A program made the position numbers and the translations under genes. The notes beneath the pieces are model-generated. The model was not told the origin of the DNA and searched no databases. It worked only from the letters and a program-made list of their open reading frames with translations. Below, piece by piece: positions 33,318 through 41,228 of a DNA stretch of 43,870 nt. This DNA comes from CAZZHG01 sp964653655 (GTDB taxonomy: Bacteria; Bdellovibrionota; FAC87; UBA2466): assembly GCA_964653655.1 (NCBI GenBank), contig CAZZHG010000036.1:1-43870 (forward strand), written 5' to 3'. Position 1 is the stretch's first letter; each line of letters starts with the position of its first letter.

Positions 33318-34595
33318 TTATTCCTGGATTCCGAGCAGGCGCCACGCGTAGCGAAGTCCCGCTCCCTGGCGATCGACGAGGTAGCGTTCGAGCCACGCCG
33401 AGGCTTCCGCGCGCTTTTCCTCGCTGGAAAGCCACTCGCGTCCTTTCGCTTTCAAAGATTCCGCCGTGTCCGCTTTGCGAAAGCCGATGCTGGCCGCCGC
33501 CATTTCACAGGCCTCCGGCGAATTGGCGATGAGAGGTCCCGTGAGAATCGGCCGGCCGTAAGCGGCGGGCTCCAGCACGTTGTGGACCTTTTTCTTGAAA
33601 CTTCCGCCGACGAAAACCATCTCGGCTCCACCGTAAAGCTCGGCGAGCCAGCCCACTCCGTCGACGATGAGATGCGAGCGATCCCGCTCCGGTTCCTTCG
33701 ACCAGGTGGACCAAGGTTTCACGGGCGCGTTTCGGGAAGTGAAAAACGAGGCGAAATCCGCGACCCGGTTCGCGGTCGGCTCGTGGGGCACGAGCACGAT
33801 GCGCCAGCCGGGAAATTGTTCCAGGCATTCGGCGAGAAGCGGCTTCAGCGCGGCGAAGTCCTCGTCCCAAAGGCTCGCTCCGACGAAGACCGGAGTGCGC
33901 CGGAGCTCCCGTTTCCACAGAGAGTCCTTCGCCCATCCCTTGCGGGACAAAACGCGATCGATGCGGGGGTCGCCAAGAGGCTCGACTTCCACCGACGGAA
34001 GCCACTTTTTTAGGCGAGTGGCCGTGTCGGGCCGGATGGTTCCGACGAACGCAAAGCGTTCGAGAGCCGCCTGCGCCCGGTCTCCGAGAGAGTCTTTCGT
34101 CCAGTTGGTGGCGACGAGGTGGCGTTTGACGCCTCTTCTCTCGGCCGCCGCGAGCAGTCCCGGCCAAAGTTCCCGGTGGACGACGATTAGATCGCTCGGA
34201 TCGATTACGGCGAGCGCCCGTTCCGCGCTCGGCGGAAAATCCCAGGGACTGAAGTCGGCCGCGTCCCACGGGACCGACAGGCCCGCGACCTCGCGGCGTC
34301 GAGTTTCGTTGGCGAGAGCGTGCTCGGCGCTGGGAGAAAAATAGGTGAGAAAGATCTTCTTCTCCGGCGCTTCCCACTTCACGGCTTCGAGTACGGGAAG
34401 GCATTGCTCCAGCTCGCCCGCGGAGGCGACGTGAAACCAAAGGGGCTTCGGACCGAGGCTCTTCGCGTGATCGGCGTAGCGGCCGGCGATGCCACGGCGG
34501 CCGGAGAGGCCGCGGCGAATCTTTTTCGAAAAGGGCGCCGCGAGACAGGCTCCCATCCAACCAGCCGCGTATGCGGTTGCGTATCCCAAGCTCAT
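33318..34595 (-). CDS. waaA: 3-deoxy-D-manno-octulosonic acid (Kdo) transferase
   Basis: This enzyme adds Kdo to lipid A at the inner membrane and is needed for LPS core assembly. The N-terminal hydrophobic segment (MSLGYATAYAAGWMGACLAA) is the usual membrane anchor. The catalytic Glu lies in WFHVASAGE (E61). The acceptor-domain pattern is followed by VIDPSDLIVVHRELWPGLL, VFVGASLWDEDF and the donor-binding segment GGSFKKKVHNVLEPAAYGRP near 310. The 425-residue length is typical. I chose ATG 34595 because it overlaps the TGA of the upstream heptosyltransferase gene (ATGA). How many Kdo units it adds cannot be told. Confidence 0.94.
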   Translation of the reverse strand: MSLGYATAYAAGWMGACLAAPFSKKIRRGLSGRRGIAGRYADHAKSLGPKPLWFHVASAGELEQCLPVLEAVKWEAPEKKIFLTYFSPSAEHALANETRRREVAGLSVPWDAADFSPWDFPPSAERALAVIDPSDLIVVHRELWPGLLAAAERRGVKRHLVATNWTKDSLGDRAQAALERFAFVGTIRPDTATRLKKWLPSVEVEPLGDPRIDRVLSRKGWAKDSLWKRELRRTPVFVGASLWDEDFAALKPLLAECLEQFPGWRIVLVPHEPTANRVADFASFFTSRNAPVKPWSTWSKEPERDRSHLIVDGVGWLAELYGGAEMVFVGGSFKKKVHNVLEPAAYGRPILTGPLIANSPEACEMAAASIGFRKADTAESLKAKGREWLSSEEKRAEASAWLERYLVDRQGAGLRYAWRLLGIQE

Positions 34596-35635
34596 GCCGT
34601 CGTTTCCCCCAAACCCGCCCATACTTTATCGACCGCCGACAAAACGTCCTTCGGCTGCGTCAGCTCCAAACAATGGCGCCGCCCACGGATGCACGGAGCC
34701 TGTCCGTTTTTCGAACAGGGCCGGCACCATAGATCGTGCTCCAACACTTGAGATAGCTCGTTGTGCGGCAGGCAACCCAGCTCCGCCGAAGTGGGGCCCA
34801 AAATCAGAATCGTCGGAATCCCGAGGCTGTCGGCCGCGTGCATAAGGCCCGTGTCGTTGGCGATGACGTAACGGCACAGGGACACGGCCGCGCAAGACTC
34901 GGTGAGCGACAGCTTACCCTGCAGATTGACGACCCGGTTCTCCGGAAAGCCCGCGCAAATCTCGACGCAAAAACCATCCTCCTTGCCGCCGAAGACGAGA
35001 ATCTGATGATTCGTCGTCTCGACGAGATTCCGGATGACTTCCCGAAACCGTTCGGGTGCCCAGCGTTTTCCGTTCCACTGAGCGCAAGGCACGACGCCGA
35101 TCTTTTCGCCCGGAATTTTGGGAAGGCCGGCGGCGATCTTTTCTCGCGCCGCCTCTTTTATTTTCAGCTCGGGGCCGCCCCCGTCGTAGCGTACGCCGAA
35201 CTGGGCGAGCGGCTCGCAAAACCGCTCGAGCATCCTCGTGCGATCGGTGAGGCGAGGGTACTTGAACAGGAGCGCCATCGTCCGGGCACCGTAGTGCTTG
35301 TCGTAGTAAACCTTGTGCTCCGCCTCTAGCAACGGCATCAGAAAGCGGGTTCTCAGGGAGCGGTGGGCGTCGTAGACGAGATCGTAGCGCTCCCGGTTCA
35401 GAGTTTTCAGAAGAGCCTTCAGTCCCGCCATGCCGCTTCGGCGGGGAAGGCCGATTTTGCCGTCGAGATGGGGGTTGTCCTGAATCAGGGCGAGAAAATC
35501 CTCGCGCACCACCATGTCGATCTGGGCATGGGGGAACGCGGCTCGGACGGCGCGGATCATCGCCGTCGTCATCAAGATGTCCCCGAGGCTGCTGAATCTA
35601 AGGATGAGAATTTTGTGAATGCGCTTGGGCGTCAC
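34592..35635 (-). CDS. Glycosyltransferase family 9 (LPS heptosyltransferase-like)
   Basis: The product opens KILILRFSSLGDILMTTAMI, the ADP-heptose transferase signature, and has the GT9 C-terminal pattern: VVPCAQWNGKRWAPERFREV near 180, YVIANDTGLMHAADSLGIP near 260, then LILGPTSAELG. A Cys-rich end (WCRPCSKNGQAPCIRG) is common in this family. The 347-residue length fits WaaC, WaaF or WaaQ-type enzymes, and I cannot choose between them. Its ATG overlaps the argS stop and its stop overlaps the waaA start, so argS, this gene and waaA are co-translated. It would extend the inner core made on Kdo by WaaA. Confidence 0.92.
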   Translation of the reverse strand: MTPKRIHKILILRFSSLGDILMTTAMIRAVRAAFPHAQIDMVVREDFLALIQDNPHLDGKIGLPRRSGMAGLKALLKTLNRERYDLVYDAHRSLRTRFLMPLLEAEHKVYYDKHYGARTMALLFKYPRLTDRTRMLERFCEPLAQFGVRYDGGGPELKIKEAAREKIAAGLPKIPGEKIGVVPCAQWNGKRWAPERFREVIRNLVETTNHQILVFGGKEDGFCVEICAGFPENRVVNLQGKLSLTESCAAVSLCRYVIANDTGLMHAADSLGIPTILILGPTSAELGCLPHNELSQVLEHDLWCRPCSKNGQAPCIRGRRHCLELTQPKDVLSAVDKVWAGLGETTA

Positions 35636-37359
35636 ATTTCCCTCGGGCAGGTGATGCCGAGGAGCTCGAGCCCATTGGCAAGGACCTGCCGCGTCCCCTT
35701 GACCAAGGCGAGCCGCGCCTGGCTGTGGGCCGGGTCGGACGCCTGGAGCACGGGGAACTTGTAATAGAAACGATTGAAGCCCTTGGCGACCTCGATGAGG
35801 TAGCGCGTGACGTGGAAGGGCTCGTTCTCGCGCACCGCTTGATGGAGCACGGAGCGGTAGCGGGCGAGACTGACGAGCAGGCTTTCCTCCTCGGAGGAAA
35901 ACTCGTAACCCGCGGGGATCTCGTTGCCGGCACTCAGATTCTTTTCGGCGGCCTTTTCAAGGAGCGAAGTGCAGCGCACCGCCGAGTACTGAACGTAAGG
36001 CCCCGTCTCGCCGTCGAAGGCGAGGATCGCTTTCCAGTCGAACTCGATATCCCGCTGACGGTGCGCGGAAAGCTCGCCGAACAAAATCGCCCCGATGCCG
36101 ACCGCTTCGGCGACGGAGTCCTTGTCCTTCAAGCCGGGATTCTTCTCGGTGACTTCCTTCAGGGCGAGGGCCTTCGCTTCGTTGAGCAGCTCGTCGAGGA
36201 AAATCACGCGGCCTTCGCGGGTCGACATTTTCTCGGCGCCGAACAATACCGTGCCGAAGGAAACGTGCTCGCAGTGGTCCGCCCAGGCGTGGCCCATCTT
36301 TTTGAGAACGCCGAAAAGCAGCTGAAAATGGAGCTTCTGCTGCTCGGAGACGACGTAAATGGACTTATCGAACTTGAATCGCGAGTGGCGATCGATGGCC
36401 GCCGCGATGTCGCGCGTGAGATACAGCGTCGTGCCGTCGCGCTTTTGCACGAGGGCGGGCGTGGACAGGCCTTCGACCTCGACGATCCACGCGCCTTCGC
36501 TCGGTTTCGCGCCGGCCTGCTGCTTGATGTCCTCGAGAGTGCGGGTCATCGCGGGGATGTAAGTGCTTTCCCCTTCCACGTGGTTGAAGCGCACGTGCAT
36601 GCGCTTTAGCGTCGCGTCCATGGCGGCGATGCTGATGTCCCGGACGGTTCTCCAAAGCTGGGTGGCGTTGGTCTCCTGGGCTTCCAGCGCCTGCAGGCAT
36701 TTGCTGGCTTTGTCGACGAGACTCTCGTCTTTCTCCACCTCTTTGTGGAACCGGACGTAGAGATCGAAGAGCTGTTTCATGGAGCCGTCGACGTCGGTGG
36801 CCTTGATGCGCTCTTTCTCGCCCCATAGCTCGACGGCGGCGAGTAACCGCGCGAACTGGGACCCCCAGTCGCCGACGAAGTTGATCCGTTCCGTGGAGTA
36901 GCCCAGAAAATCGTAGATGTTCGCGAGCACGTTTCCGATGAGCGTGCTTCGGATGTGCTGGAAGGCGAGGCGCTTGGCGATGTTCGGCGAACAATACTCG
37001 AGCACCACGCGCTTGCCTTTGCCGCTCTCGTCGCTGCCGTAACGGGCGCCTTCGGAGGCGATGCGCCCGAGAGTGAGAGTCGCGAGCTTGTCGGGGCTCA
37101 GGCGGAAGTTCACGTAAGGGCCGGCGGGCTTTCCGGTCACTCCCGGAAGAAACGTTTCGTTCGCGAGCTCGATCGCGATTTTGTCGGCCCCCTTTCGGAG
37201 CAGTTTCGCGAATCGGAAGCAGGGCAGCGCGAGCTGGCCCATCTCGATGTTCGGCGGCGAACTGAAATCCACCTCGAGCTGAGCGGCGGTGATTTCCGGG
37301 TGGTTGAGACGAGCGCAGATGGCCTGGGCGAGCTGCTTTTTCAGGTCGAGAAAGGGCAT
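35632..37359 (-). CDS. argS: Arginyl-tRNA synthetase
   Basis: This enzyme charges tRNA-Arg. The N-terminal Add-1 domain covers about 1-110. The catalytic core has SPNIAKRLAFQHIRSTLIG near 124-142, GDWGSQFARLLA near 160, and the KMSKS counterpart KMSTREG at 377-383. The C-terminal anticodon-binding region ends with an LGITCPREM tail. The length of 575 residues is normal. The HIGH box is AFQH (H135) instead of the usual HVGH, so the first His and the Gly are missing, while HIRST that follows is kept. Such variants may occur in a subgroup of ArgRS; activity is likely because it appears to be the only copy in view. Translation is coupled to the GT9 gene by ATGA. Confidence 0.94.
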   Translation of the reverse strand: MPFLDLKKQLAQAICARLNHPEITAAQLEVDFSSPPNIEMGQLALPCFRFAKLLRKGADKIAIELANETFLPGVTGKPAGPYVNFRLSPDKLATLTLGRIASEGARYGSDESGKGKRVVLEYCSPNIAKRLAFQHIRSTLIGNVLANIYDFLGYSTERINFVGDWGSQFARLLAAVELWGEKERIKATDVDGSMKQLFDLYVRFHKEVEKDESLVDKASKCLQALEAQETNATQLWRTVRDISIAAMDATLKRMHVRFNHVEGESTYIPAMTRTLEDIKQQAGAKPSEGAWIVEVEGLSTPALVQKRDGTTLYLTRDIAAAIDRHSRFKFDKSIYVVSEQQKLHFQLLFGVLKKMGHAWADHCEHVSFGTVLFGAEKMSTREGRVIFLDELLNEAKALALKEVTEKNPGLKDKDSVAEAVGIGAILFGELSAHRQRDIEFDWKAILAFDGETGPYVQYSAVRCTSLLEKAAEKNLSAGNEIPAGYEFSSEEESLLVSLARYRSVLHQAVRENEPFHVTRYLIEVAKGFNRFYYKFPVLQASDPAHSQARLALVKGTRQVLANGLELLGITCPREM

Positions 37360-37387
37360 TGTAGAAGTACTTCCTTAAAACTCTACA
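37360..37387 (-). promoter_or_regulatory. Inverted repeat enclosing the argS ribosome site
   Basis: TGTAGA and TCTACA (37382-37387 and 37360-37365) can pair around a 16-base loop holding AAGGAAGT, the likely argS ribosome site. The right arm abuts the ATG. Folding could limit translation of the operon. The stem is only six pairs. Confidence 0.35.
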
Positions 37388-37411
37388 ACCTAGCGGATAG
37401 ATTAGGGTCTA

Positions 37412-38683
37412 TCAAGTCGGAGGGGGAGAGGCTTCGGCGGGGGCTTCCACCTTCTTTTTGGGCTTGCCGAGTAGCTCTGGCACGAGGCGTTGGGCCGCCA
37501 CCAGGGGGCCGAGCGGGTAGGGAAGGCTGCAATATACCGACGGGAAGAGCGCGCTGAGTGATTTGTGCCGGGTCGCCGTGTGAAGCGAGGTGTGCGCGTA
37601 CAGCTCGATGGAGGATTGCTCCAGCGAAAGCGAGACCGCGTTTCTCGCCGCCTCGTCGTAGCAGCTTTCGAGCGAAAGAGGCGCCGAAAACGCGCGGACC
37701 GCCCCCGGAAGGAACGGAAAAAGCCGTCCCAGGCTGCGCATCCCGCCCCGGAAACGCTCCAGAACCGCGTCGAGGGGTACGCCCGGAGGGGCCGAGGCCA
37801 CGAGCTCCAAGAGAACCGTGTCGTCGTAGCGATCCAGGCGGAACGGCCAAATCTCCGTGTCCCAGTCGGGAATCGTTTCGGCGTCGAAGGCGACGGCGAG
37901 GGGAGGCACGGCGAGCGGTACCGCGGAACCGGCCGCCTCGAGCTGAAAGCGGTAGAGAGTGCGGTTGGCCGCGACCTCGAATTCCGTCGTCAAAAGCCGG
38001 GAAAGTCCGTCGGACTGAGCCGAAAGCCGCGAGAAGGAATGGAACGGAAGATTGAGCACCCAGTGCTTCGCGACGATGGGTTTCATCTCCTTGAATTTGA
38101 GCGAAAGCGAACCTTGCGAAACGGATTTCACCTCTTCGAGAGGATTGGCAAATTCGGACGCCTCGATAACCGTGACGCCTTCCGGAACTTCCGCTCCCGG
38201 ATCCCAAAGGGCGAGCTCGGTGGCAAGCAGCGTGCTCCAAAGAACGACCTCGGGCTGAAGCTGGGGGGTGCGTCCCAGGGCCTTCCACAGTCCGGAGGCG
38301 AACCCAAGAAGCTCAGGGTGCTTTTCCAAGGCCTTTCTGTGGGCCGAAAGGGCGCCGGGCCGGGCGAGCGCGAATCCGGGGCCGGGCCTTTCCCAAAGGG
38401 AGTCGGGCAGGCCGGGGAACGCCGTCTCGATGGCCGATTGTTTCCACACCAGGTTGCGACGGCGCGTGACCAGCTCCGCGTGCCAGGGCTCGCCCACCGT
38501 GAGGCCGAACTCTTTCGCCGCTATGGTCGCGATGGGAGTGACGAGAGGGGCCGCCTCGTGGCGGATCCAGGCGCATTGCAAAGGCTTGCCGTTCTCGTCG
38601 GTCGCGCCGGCGAGGCGTTTCAGGAGCCAAAGTCCGGCGGGTTCCGCACCCACCACGACGCAGTGGAATTCGTCCAAGTACAC
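37412..38683 (-). CDS. Rossmann-type protein, possible flavin/NAD-dependent oxidoreductase
   Basis: The start is GTG 38683 with AGGG nine bases upstream. The 423-residue product begins with a dinucleotide-binding strand and turn, FHCVVVGAEPAGLWLLKRL, where GAEPAG takes the place of the usual GxGxxG. A second match typical of FAD enzymes near the C-terminus is not obvious. The body contains an antiparallel-looking region (about 190-300). The last 25 residues are Lys/Pro/Ala-rich and probably disordered. I do not recognise the family; the resemblance to FAD-dependent oxidoreductases rests on the first 20 residues. It precedes argS by 52 bases on the same strand and may share its transcript. Confidence 0.68.
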   Translation of the reverse strand: MYLDEFHCVVVGAEPAGLWLLKRLAGATDENGKPLQCAWIRHEAAPLVTPIATIAAKEFGLTVGEPWHAELVTRRRNLVWKQSAIETAFPGLPDSLWERPGPGFALARPGALSAHRKALEKHPELLGFASGLWKALGRTPQLQPEVVLWSTLLATELALWDPGAEVPEGVTVIEASEFANPLEEVKSVSQGSLSLKFKEMKPIVAKHWVLNLPFHSFSRLSAQSDGLSRLLTTEFEVAANRTLYRFQLEAAGSAVPLAVPPLAVAFDAETIPDWDTEIWPFRLDRYDDTVLLELVASAPPGVPLDAVLERFRGGMRSLGRLFPFLPGAVRAFSAPLSLESCYDEAARNAVSLSLEQSSIELYAHTSLHTATRHKSLSALFPSVYCSLPYPLGPLVAAQRLVPELLGKPKKKVEAPAEASPPPT

Positions 38684-38826
38684 TTGCCAACCCTGGGTTA
38701 AGCGCCGAAGATAAAAGCCTGTTTATGAGCAGCTGGCCCCTAAAAGGTTCGCGGTCTTGCGGTCGGGCAACGACCGTCGAAATTTTTTGGACTAGCTTGG
38801 TCGCATCTTACTCTCCGCGAACGTCT

Positions 38827-39408
38827 ATGGTCAAAGTGAGAGTCCTTCTCGCCATTTTGGTTTTTGCCGCGGGTAGTCTGTCTTACGGTGCGTTACGCGC
38901 CGGCGTCAGCGCCGGGACCGTGACCCTGCCGATGACTTGCGCCGAGTTGATCCCCGAGGCGGAACCTTTCACCCAGTTTTTCGAAGCCGTCGCACGCGGC
39001 TCGGTCACGACGAAGGCCCGCCTTTCGAAGCGCATGTTCCGCGTGCTGTCCTTACGCGAGAAACTCGCGGAATCGGGCAAACGCCACAAGGACGACAACC
39101 CGATCGACAACATCGTGAGAAAGACGCTTTGCTTTTTCCGGGAGAGCAAGGAGCCGGTCCGCGCCGTGCCCTTCGACGATCCCACCTTCCTGAAGTTCAT
39201 GGAGGCGTCCATCGACGAGGTGGAGAACAAAGCCGAGAACGCCGTGTACGAGTCGGAGTTCATCCGCCTTCAGAAGGAAGAGTACGAAAAACGTCTGGAC
39301 CGCAATCAGGCCCTCATCGACCAGCTTCGTCAGGAAGCCGATCGCTCAGCGCAGAAATCTTACGAAGAGCTTTCGTCCAAAGCCCGGCGCAAAGTTCAGG
39401 CCCCCTAA
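38827..39408 (+). CDS. Exported helical protein of unknown function
   Basis: From ATG 38827 the 193-residue product starts with a signal-like segment (MVKVRVLLAILVFAAGSLSYG). Further upstream ATG 38725 would add 34 residues that look non-coding. The mature protein has two Cys (MTCAEL near 36 and TLCFFRE near 100) and a Glu/Lys/Arg-rich C-terminal half, about 130-190, predicted to form a coiled coil (LQKEEYEKRLDRNQALIDQL). No family is recognised. Its TAA overlaps the ATG of the phosphatase gene (TAATG), so the two are translated together. The promoter should lie in the 143-base gap shared with the divergent gene at 38683. Confidence 0.7.
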   Translation: MVKVRVLLAILVFAAGSLSYGALRAGVSAGTVTLPMTCAELIPEAEPFTQFFEAVARGSVTTKARLSKRMFRVLSLREKLAESGKRHKDDNPIDNIVRKTLCFFRESKEPVRAVPFDDPTFLKFMEASIDEVENKAENAVYESEFIRLQKEEYEKRLDRNQALIDQLRQEADRSAQKSYEELSSKARRKVQAP

Positions 39409-40193
39409 TGGCAGCCTCTTACGCGAAGTTTCTCGACGGCCTCGCCGAAGGCGCCGGGGCGGTGCTGCGCAAGTACTTCACCAAAGTTCACCGCATCGAG
39501 CATAAACGAAACGCCGGCATCGTAACGGAAGCCGACAAAATGAGCGAAGCTCTCATTTTGAAAAAGATCTCAAGGTTTTACCCCAATAGTTCGATATTAA
39601 CGGAAGAAAGCGGCGAGTTTCGCCGCGACGATTCCCTTTGCTGGATTCTCGATCCCTTAGACGGCACCACGAATTACGCCCATGGCTTCCCCTGGTTCTG
39701 CGTCTCAATAGGGCTGTTCGAGAACGGCAAACCGCGCGCCGGCGTGGTCTTCAACCCCATCACCGGGGAAAAGTTCACGGCGGAAGCGGGCAAGGGGGCT
39801 CGCTTGAACGGAAAGCTCTTACGCGTCTCGAAAACCGAGAAGCTGAGCGATTCGTTGCTGGGCACCGGCTTTTATTATTCGAAAGGCTCCCTTCTCGACG
39901 AAGAGATGGAGTACTTCCGGAAAATGAATCAGCTGGCGCGCGGCGTGCGTAGGCCCGGAGCGGCGGCGCTGGATTTGGCGTGCGTGGCGGCCGGGCGGTT
40001 CGACGGTTTTTGGGAGCGCAGGCTCTCTCCCTGGGATGTGGCGGCCGGCTGGCTGCTGGTCCACGAAGCGGGGGGAAGCATCACGGACTACTCGGGCCGC
40101 CCGACGACGGTTTACGGCGACGAGATCCTCGCTTCCAACGGCCGTCTGCACAGGCGGCTGGTCAACGTTCTGACGGGCAAGCGGCGAGCCTGA
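39408..40193 (+). CDS. Inositol monophosphatase family protein
   Basis: The 261-residue product carries the metal-dependent phosphatase motifs in order: GIVTEADKMSE near 44, ILTEES near 66, the signature WILDPLDGTTNYAHG near 83-97, and SPWDVAAGWLLVHEAGG near 205. This family (SuhB, CysQ, inositol-1-phosphatase) removes phosphate from inositol phosphates, PAP or sugar phosphates using Mg2+. The substrate cannot be told from the motifs seen, though the layout is closest to SuhB/IMPase. ATG 39408 overlaps the stop of the upstream gene by one base. The GYF-like gene follows 28 bases later. All catalytic acidic residues appear present. Confidence 0.92.
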   Translation: MAASYAKFLDGLAEGAGAVLRKYFTKVHRIEHKRNAGIVTEADKMSEALILKKISRFYPNSSILTEESGEFRRDDSLCWILDPLDGTTNYAHGFPWFCVSIGLFENGKPRAGVVFNPITGEKFTAEAGKGARLNGKLLRVSKTEKLSDSLLGTGFYYSKGSLLDEEMEYFRKMNQLARGVRRPGAAALDLACVAAGRFDGFWERRLSPWDVAAGWLLVHEAGGSITDYSGRPTTVYGDEILASNGRLHRRLVNVLTGKRRA

Positions 40194-40221
40194 CCTCGGC
40201 TCCCGCTCGGGGAGCTGAGTT

Positions 40222-41196
40222 TTGGCCGACTCTTCCAAAAAATGGATCGTTCTGATGAACAAAGTGCCCCGCGGGCCTTTGTCCTACGAGCAGATCCGCG
40301 CGCTCATGAAGGAAGGGCTGATCCGGCACAACGACATCGCCTTCCTCGTTCCCGACAAATCTCTACCCGGCGACGAGAAGCAACCCTCCGAATGGAAACT
40401 TCTCTGGCAATTCCCCGAGTTCGATAGACGCCTCGAGGCCGACGAAAAAAAGGAAAAGCCCGCGAAGCCCGAGTACTCCGGCGCGTCCACTCCCGAAGCG
40501 ATGAAACTGGCCGAGCCGGAGCGCCGCCGGGAAATGCCGCCGGAAGAGGCGAAGGAGAAGACCCGAGAGAGCCTTCCGCCGGAAATGCTCGACATCGCGC
40601 CCGAGGATCTCGTCGTCCACTCGACGACTCACCAGGAGAGCGCGAACTTTTCGGCGGCGCCCGAAGAGCGTCCGAAAATTTCTCTTCCCGAGTTCAACCT
40701 TCCGAGCAGCCGTGTGGTCTGGGCGATGGGGGGAATCCTCATTCTTCTCGTCACCGTCGGCGTAATGCGCATGAGAGGCGGAAAGACTTCGGGTCCCGAG
40801 GCTCCGCGCCAGTTCGCCGGACAGGAAATGAACCGAATCGATCGCGCGCCCGGCGCGGTGAAACGCAACCTTCCATCGGCCCGCACTCCTTCGCAGCCGG
40901 CCTCGAGACTCTCCGGCGGCGGCGCCGGCCCGCGCCCTGTTTCACCTAGAGCGCCCGAGCCGAGAATTCCGGCGAGCAGCTCGAGCCGCGACGACGACGG
41001 CGACCGCGACCGGGGCGAGATAGACCGGCGCGACGACGAAGACGATGGCGATTACGACGAGGACAAGCCGAAACGGCCCGCGAACAAAGTCCATCCCACG
41101 CCCAACCGGCGTAAGAGCCGTATCCTCAGCGACGAGGAAGAGGGCGGCGACCGGCCCGACGACGACGCTCCTCCGCCTTACTCCGACGACGATTAG
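40222..41196 (+). CDS. Membrane protein with N-terminal GYF-like domain and disordered tail
   Basis: The start is TTG 40222 with GGGGAG upstream. Residues 6-70 match the bacterial GYF-2 pattern: KKWIVLMNKVPRGPLSYEQI, then LMKEGLIRHNDIAF and a closing Trp pair (EWKLLWQF). A charged linker (about 75-155) leads to one membrane helix at 164-183 (VVWAMGGILILLVTVGVMRM). After it come Pro/Ser-rich and then strongly Asp/Arg-rich stretches, ending DDDAPPPYSDDD. The order implies an N-in topology, with the GYF domain in the cytoplasm and the charged tail outside; the function is unknown. GYF-like domains bind proline-rich peptides in other systems. It is in line with the IMPase and tilS, 32 bases before tilS. 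Confidence 0.78.
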   Translation: MADSSKKWIVLMNKVPRGPLSYEQIRALMKEGLIRHNDIAFLVPDKSLPGDEKQPSEWKLLWQFPEFDRRLEADEKKEKPAKPEYSGASTPEAMKLAEPERRREMPPEEAKEKTRESLPPEMLDIAPEDLVVHSTTHQESANFSAAPEERPKISLPEFNLPSSRVVWAMGGILILLVTVGVMRMRGGKTSGPEAPRQFAGQEMNRIDRAPGAVKRNLPSARTPSQPASRLSGGGAGPRPVSPRAPEPRIPASSSSRDDDGDRDRGEIDRRDDEDDGDYDEDKPKRPANKVHPTPNRRKSRILSDEEEGGDRPDDDAPPPYSDDD

Positions 41197-41228
41197 ACTT
41201 GGTCCGGCGGCCGGGTTAGGCTCGCGCC

